From Taklimakanibacter sp050246735 (GTDB taxonomy: Bacteria > Pseudomonadota > Alphaproteobacteria > Rhizobiales > Aestuariivirgaceae), in NCBI GenBank assembly GCA_050246735.1, contig JBFWVM010000001.1, positions 1-64,000 on the forward strand: DNA of 64,000 bases, written 5' to 3'. Positions 59,969 through 64,000 of the stretch are shown here, piece after piece. Position 1 is the stretch's first letter, and every line of letters begins with the position of its first letter. Made by a program: the position numbers and the translations under genes. Under the pieces are notes generated by a model, which was given only the letters and a program-made list of their open reading frames with translations, searched no databases and was not told where the DNA came from.

Positions 59969-61000
59969 ATGTCAGCAAAGCCCCGCATCCGGTTCTCGGT
60001 CATCGGCCTGAATCACTATCACGTCTATATGCAGATCGATTCGCTGCTCAAGGGAGGCGGCGAGCTCGTGTCCTGCTGGGCGAAGGAGCCGGAGCTGCGC
60101 GCCGTGTTCAAGGAGAAGTACCCAGACGCGAAACTGGCCTCGAGCGAGAAGGAGGTCCTCGAGGACGAGACGATCCAGCTGGTCACCGGCGCCGGCATTC
60201 CGAACGAGCGAGCCCCCATCGGCATCAGGGTGATGCAGCATGGCAAGGACTATCTGGTCGACAAGGCGGGCTTCACCGACCTGGGGCAGCTCGCGGAAGC
60301 GCGAAAGGTGCAGAAGGAAACCAAGCGCATCTACTCCGTCTACTATGTCGAGCGGCTGGAGAGCGCCTCGACGATCCACGCCGCCGAGCTCGCACGCAAG
60401 GGCGCGATCGGCAAGGTCGTCCAGACGATCGGTCTCGGGCCGCATCAGTTGAATGCCCCGAAACGGCCCGACTGGTTCTTCCGCAAGGCGCAATATGGCG
60501 GCATCCTGACGGACATAGCCTCGCACCAGGCAGATCAGTTCCTGTACCTGACCGGCTCGACGAAGGCGGAAGTGAAATATGCGAGAGTGGCGAACAACGC
60601 CCATCCCGAATTTCCCGAGCTCGAGGATTTCGGCGAGGCCAATTTCCTGGGCGACGGCGGCAGCGGCTACATCCGGGTCGACTGGTACACGCCCGACGGG
60701 TTGAAGACCTGGGGCGACGGGCGCCTCATCGTGCTGGGCACCGAGGGCTACATCGAAGTGCGCAAATACGCGGACATTGCCCATCGCCCGGGCGAGGATC
60801 ATCTTATCGTCGTGGACAAGAAGGAGACCCGCTACGTCAATTGCCAGGGCATGCCCTTGCCGTTCGGCGAGCAGCTCGTCTTCGACGTCGTGAACCGGAC
60901 CGAAACGGCGAACGACCAGGAGCTTTGCTTCCTTGCGTCCGAACTGGCGCTCAAGGCGCAGGCGATGGCCGAAGGCCACGGCAACAGCAAGAAGTCCTGA
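59969..61000 (+). CDS. Gfo/Idh/MocA-family oxidoreductase (importer operon)
   Basis: 343 residues. The N-terminal Rossmann domain is followed by the Gfo/Idh C-terminal barrel; 'DKAGFTDLGQLAEARKVQKE' occupies the usual EKP region, and 'GGILTDIASHQADQFLYLTG' the substrate-site His region. The N-terminal nucleotide motif is unusual (FSVIGLNHYHVYMQ rather than GxGxxG). Family members oxidise or epimerise sugars and some use NAD to cleave glycosides. Lying between permease and ATPase genes, it probably processes the imported uronate compound. Substrate is unknown. Confidence 0.85.
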   Translation: MSAKPRIRFSVIGLNHYHVYMQIDSLLKGGGELVSCWAKEPELRAVFKEKYPDAKLASSEKEVLEDETIQLVTGAGIPNERAPIGIRVMQHGKDYLVDKAGFTDLGQLAEARKVQKETKRIYSVYYVERLESASTIHAAELARKGAIGKVVQTIGLGPHQLNAPKRPDWFFRKAQYGGILTDIASHQADQFLYLTGSTKAEVKYARVANNAHPEFPELEDFGEANFLGDGGSGYIRVDWYTPDGLKTWGDGRLIVLGTEGYIEVRKYADIAHRPGEDHLIVVDKKETRYVNCQGMPLPFGEQLVFDVVNRTETANDQELCFLASELALKAQAMAEGHGNSKKS

Positions 61001-61010
61001 GCAGCCGTCG

Positions 61011-62090
61011 ATGGTCAAGGTCGTCCTTGAGAGCATTTTCAAGCGCTTTGAGAGCGTCGAGGTCATTCGTGGAATCGACCTGACCATCGAGGATGGGGAA
61101 TTCGTGGTTTTCGTCGGGCCGTCGGGTTGCGGCAAGTCGACGCTGCTGCGGATGATCGCCGGCCTGGAGGAGATATCTTCAGGCCGGCTCATCATCGACG
61201 GCGAGGAGGTAAATCACGTGCCGGCGGCCGAGCGCGGGCTGGCCATGGTTTTCCAGTCATACGCGCTCTATCCTCATATGACCGCCTATAAGAATATGGC
61301 GTTCGGGCTGGAGACGGCGAAGCTTCCGAGGGCGGAGATCGACGGGAGAGTCCACGAGGCCGCCCGCATATTGCGCATCGAGGAGCTGCTTTCGCGCAAG
61401 CCGCGCCAGCTCTCCGGCGGACAGCGCCAGCGGGTCGCGATCGGACGCGCTATCGTCAGAGAGCCGAGGATATTCCTCTTCGACGAGCCCTTGAGCAACC
61501 TCGACGCCGATCTGAGAGTTCAGATGCGGGTCGAGCTGACGAAGCTTTACCGCAGCCTGAAGGCAACGGTGATCTATGTCACCCATGACCAGGTGGAAGC
61601 CATGACCATGGCCACCAAGATCGTGGTCCTGAACGGTGGGCGTATCGAGCAGGTCGGCTCTCCCCTCGACATCTACAACAAGCCGGCTAATCTCTTCGTG
61701 GCCGGTTTCGTGGGATCGCCGCGAATGAATTTCATCAACGCCCGCATCGTGGGAGCGACGCCGGACGATACGGTCATCGAAGTTGCCGGCCGGAACGGCA
61801 TCAGGGTCGGGCCCATCGCCGCGGTGATGGAGAGCGGTTCATCCGTCACGTTGGGAATCCGGCCGGAGCACCTGTCGATCTCCGGGAACGCCGCCGGCCT
61901 CGAAGCGAAGGTCACGCTCACCGAACAGCTGGGCGATGAAACCCTGGTCTATCTCAGCCTGTCCGACGGCCAGAACGTGGTTCTGCAAGTGCCCGGGCAG
62001 CGTCTTCTGGAGAACGGACAGGTCATTCATCTGGATATTCCAGCGTCCAGCGCCCATTTGTTCGACGCGGCGGGGGCGGCCATTCGCTGA
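61011..62090 (+). CDS. ABC transporter ATP-binding protein, MalK/UgpC type
   Basis: 359 residues from ATG 61011, 10 bp after the oxidoreductase stop. Walker A 'GPSGCGKST', Q-loop 'MVFQSYALYPHMTAYKNMAF', signature 'LSGGQRQRVAIGRAIV' and 'IFLFDEPLSNLDADLR' are intact. The C-terminal 110 residues form a TOBE/OB domain ('LGIRPEHLSISG'). It energises the MalFG-type channel and closes the operon; the next gene converges on it. Confidence 0.93.
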   Translation: MVKVVLESIFKRFESVEVIRGIDLTIEDGEFVVFVGPSGCGKSTLLRMIAGLEEISSGRLIIDGEEVNHVPAAERGLAMVFQSYALYPHMTAYKNMAFGLETAKLPRAEIDGRVHEAARILRIEELLSRKPRQLSGGQRQRVAIGRAIVREPRIFLFDEPLSNLDADLRVQMRVELTKLYRSLKATVIYVTHDQVEAMTMATKIVVLNGGRIEQVGSPLDIYNKPANLFVAGFVGSPRMNFINARIVGATPDDTVIEVAGRNGIRVGPIAAVMESGSSVTLGIRPEHLSISGNAAGLEAKVTLTEQLGDETLVYLSLSDGQNVVLQVPGQRLLENGQVIHLDIPASSAHLFDAAGAAIR

Positions 62091-62107
62091 AGCGGTGGGG
62101 TTGCCCG

Positions 62108-63127
62108 TCAGGGGAGGCGGGCCGACATGTCGGAGCGAAGGATCTCGGCGATCAGCTTCTGAGTGGCGAGCGCCTCGCCGCCGTTCACCAGCGGTTCGCG
62201 ATCGTCCGCGATCGCGGCAAGGAAATCCGATATCAGCTCGCGATGGGCATCATGAGGGAAATCCATGATGGCGGCGCCGCTTCCCGACTTGCCCTCGGCC
62301 TCCACGACTTCCCGCCGGCCGTCGCAATAGAGCACGTCCATCCGTCCGCCCGCGAGTTGAACCGTTCCGAGAGTTCCGAGGATCTCGAGCTTTTCCGGCC
62401 AGCCCGGATAGGCGGCGGTCGTCGCCCAGAGCGAGGCGGTCGCTCCGTTGGACAGCGTCAATATCGAATTGACCAGATCCTCGGACTCGATATCGTGCAG
62501 TCGCGTGGTCCTCACATGAGTGAAGTCGACGTGCCTGACACCGAGAAGATCCCGGAACAGGTCAATGGCATGGATCGCTTGGGTCAGCAGGACGCCGCCT
62601 CCATCCCTTGCAAAGGTGCCGCGTCCGCCCTGATCGTAGTAGCTCTGGGGTCGCCACCACGGGATCGACAATGTCGCTCCCTGGACATCTCCCAGCTCAC
62701 CGGCCCGGACGATCCGCTTCAGTCTCTTGCTCGCCGGACGGAAGCGATGCTGCAGCACTATGCCGAGCTTCCTCCCGGAGGCTTCCGCCCGGCGCAAGAT
62801 CTCTTCGCCGCGCCCGATCGAAATATCGATCGGCTTCTCCAGGAGCACATGCTTGCCGGCCGCAAAGGCAAGCGTGGCGATTTCGAGATGCGTATGGGGA
62901 GGCGTAAGGATGAAGACCGCGTCCACTCTTCGGTCGTCGAGGACGTGATTGAGGTCGGTGGTGAAGGGGAAGGAATAGGCCTGCGCGAACTCCCGCCCGC
63001 GCCCGGCACTCCTGCTGACGGTCCAGACGACGTCAGCCCGATCCGCGAGGTCCAAAAGGCTTTTGGCATGCGGCTGGGCGGCCGGGCCGAGGCCGATCAG
63101 CGCAATTCCGAGTTTTCCGGGTCCCAA
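62108..63127 (-). CDS. Gfo/Idh/MocA-family oxidoreductase (divergent)
   Basis: 339 residues from TTG 63127, supported by GGGAG 8 bp upstream; no closer ATG fits. The nucleotide motif 'LIGLGPAAQPHAKSL', the 'HVLLEKPIDI' block with catalytic Lys, and 'GGGVLLTQAIHAIDLFRDLL' with the conserved His are all typical. It probably oxidises a sugar or sugar acid with NAD(P). A UxuR-like operator lies 18 bp before the start codon, placing the gene in the hexuronate regulon although it is transcribed alone and towards the ATPase gene. Confidence 0.88.
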   Translation of the reverse strand: MGPGKLGIALIGLGPAAQPHAKSLLDLADRADVVWTVSRSAGRGREFAQAYSFPFTTDLNHVLDDRRVDAVFILTPPHTHLEIATLAFAAGKHVLLEKPIDISIGRGEEILRRAEASGRKLGIVLQHRFRPASKRLKRIVRAGELGDVQGATLSIPWWRPQSYYDQGGRGTFARDGGGVLLTQAIHAIDLFRDLLGVRHVDFTHVRTTRLHDIESEDLVNSILTLSNGATASLWATTAAYPGWPEKLEILGTLGTVQLAGGRMDVLYCDGRREVVEAEGKSGSGAAIMDFPHDAHRELISDFLAAIADDREPLVNGGEALATQKLIAEILRSDMSARLP

Positions 63128-63144
63128 CGGATTTTCTCCCTGAA

Positions 63145-63164
63145 GTATACTAGTATATTATATC
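63145..63164. promoter_or_regulatory. UxuR-like operator (copy 3), perfect palindromic core
   Basis: TATACTAGTATA (63146-63157) is a perfect 12-bp palindrome inside GTATACTAGTATATTATATC. It aligns with the copies at 53788-53805 and 56810-56827, and lies directly upstream of the divergent Gfo/Idh gene. Confidence 0.65.
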
Positions 63165-63262
63165 GGACTCACGGGTCTGAGCCAAGGCCGACCGGTCGTC
63201 CCTACGAAGATTTGAGATTTGCCGGCCGTCGGTCCTGAAGCAGGATATTCAGTCCGGGCGCG

Positions 63263-64000
63263 TCACTTTGCCGGCGAGCGCCGGCTCTTGCGTCTGGCTG
63301 TCGTCTTCGCCGGCTTCTCCGCCGTCTCGGGCGTCAGGGGGTTGCCGTCGGCCTTCGGTCCGGGGGCCGTGCGATCCGCGAAGAGAATAGTCACCTGGAG
63401 CGTGTCGTCCTCGCGCGTCGTGGTGGCGGCGCCCGCGGCATGGGCGGCCAGGCGCACCATGCGTTCGTTGTTCGCCAGGATATCGGCGATGAAGCCGCGC
63501 ACGCCGCGCGCCATGGCATAGTCCTGCAAGCGCGCCTGCAAGGCCCTGCCCAGGCCCTGGCCCTGCCATTCCGGTGCCACCATATAGGCGACTTCGGCGA
63601 GATTGGTGGTCGGGTTCAGGAAATAGCAGGCGCTGCCCGCCACCACCTCGTTCTCGCGCGGGCCGGTCACCGCGAGGAAGGCCACCTGCGTCTCGTGGTT
63701 CACATTGCACAGGGTCTGCAGATCGCGATAGGAGAGCGACCGCACGCGCCGGAAGAAGCGCGTATAGACGTCGTCCGGCGACAGGCGGTGGAAGAGATCC
63801 CTGAGCGCGTCGGCATCGGCGGCATGCGCCGGGCGGATCAGCACCCCGGCCCCGTTGGCGAGGGTCGTGCGGCGTTCCTCCTGGACCGGATAGGCGTTGC
63901 GCGAGGCGAGATACTGCTCGCCCGGTACGTAGCCCAGTTGCCTGGCCTTCTCCACCAGCGCCTCGCGATGGTCGGGATGCGCTACCTCGATCATGGCGAG
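63263..64000 (-). CDS. Acetyl-CoA hydrolase/transferase - GNAT fusion protein, C-terminal part
   Basis: The frame continues beyond the right edge; 245 residues are visible. The first part (LAMIEVAHPDHREALVEKAR) is the end of an acetyl-CoA hydrolase/transferase domain. After a short linker follows a GNAT acetyltransferase (about 45-205) with 'VIRP'-like start 'GVLIRPAHAADADALRDLF' and the acetyl-CoA loop 'PEWQGQGLGRALQARL'. The C-terminus is a Lys/Arg/Thr/Pro-rich tail (AKTTARRKSRRSPAK). Such bifunctional fusions are known in proteobacteria. It appears unrelated to the hexuronate genes and probably marks the return to ordinary chromosome. Confidence 0.85.
   Translation of the reverse strand, partial: LAMIEVAHPDHREALVEKARQLGYVPGEQYLASRNAYPVQEERRTTLANGAGVLIRPAHAADADALRDLFHRLSPDDVYTRFFRRVRSLSYRDLQTLCNVNHETQVAFLAVTGPRENEVVAGSACYFLNPTTNLAEVAYMVAPEWQGQGLGRALQARLQDYAMARGVRGFIADILANNERMVRLAAHAAGAATTTREDDTLQVTILFADRTAPGPKADGNPLTPETAEKPAKTTARRKSRRSPAK

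Noticed and set aside
1..64000. CRISPR arrays, tRNA or rRNA genes, phage integrase or attachment sites
   Set aside because: I looked for regular short repeats, cloverleaf-like gene ends and integrase motifs, and saw none that could be supported by eye.

Overview
The window is GC-rich chromosomal DNA. Its codon usage, twin-arginine binding proteins, many ABC importers and a fused acetyl-CoA hydrolase/GNAT protein at the right edge suggest an alphaproteobacterium, probably Hyphomicrobiales. The genus cannot be set from sequence alone. Apart from a small mobile-element scar at the left end, it is a catabolic and nutrient-scavenging region. It consists of consecutive modules, each with its own regulator and usually its own transporter.

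Layout. (1) 1-1.7 kb: remnants of three insertion-sequence families (IS66, IS1595/ISXO2, IS1634) around an AT-richer two-gene unit of unknown function. (2) 1.8-21.6 kb: a hydantoinase/oxoprolinase region with two hyuA/hyuB pairs, two isochorismatase-fold amidohydrolases, an M20 hydrolase, a DpkA-like cyclic imino-acid reductase, two paralogous periplasmic binding proteins but only one RbsA/RbsC-type ABC core, a CapA-like protein, and two paralogous HutC-type GntR regulators. Matching 15-bp dyads lie in all four control regions. (3) 21.6-28.0 kb: an ureide module (allantoinase PuuE, AllC-like amidohydrolase, two further M20 enzymes) next to a MocR regulator. A shared bipartite motif lies in front of both transcription units. 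(4) 28.0-38.8 kb: pyroglutamyl peptidase, a XRE-cupin regulator, a PotDBCA-type importer, a fused oxoprolinase-like HyuAB protein and an M20 hydrolase. (5) 38.8-48.2 kb: an amide module. A response regulator, a soluble hybrid kinase and a binding protein without signal peptide diverge from a urea/amide-type ABC importer that has an acetamidase/formamidase gene between its two ATPase genes. (6) 48.2-51.6 kb: a ProXWV-type betaine importer. (7) 51.7-63.2 kb: a hexuronate module (uxuA, uxaC, uxuB, FadR-type GntR, MalEFGK-type importer, two Gfo/Idh oxidoreductases) with three matching operators. (8) The right edge holds the C-terminal part of an acetyl-CoA hydrolase-GNAT fusion.

The common theme is release of nitrogen and carbon from cyclic amides, ureides, simple amides, blocked peptides and sugar acids: three HyuA/HyuB sets, five M20-family hydrolases, two cysteine hydrolases, one formamidase and one pyroglutamyl peptidase. 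The two most notable points are the duplicated hydantoinase module under a common helically phased operator (1.8-21.6 kb), and the proposed cytoplasmic amide-sensing operon at 38.8-42.2 kb. The sensor operon pairs a signal-less binding protein with a soluble hybrid kinase and faces the amide operon across a promoter with repeated CTAG boxes. No tRNA, rRNA, CRISPR array or intact mobile element was seen.
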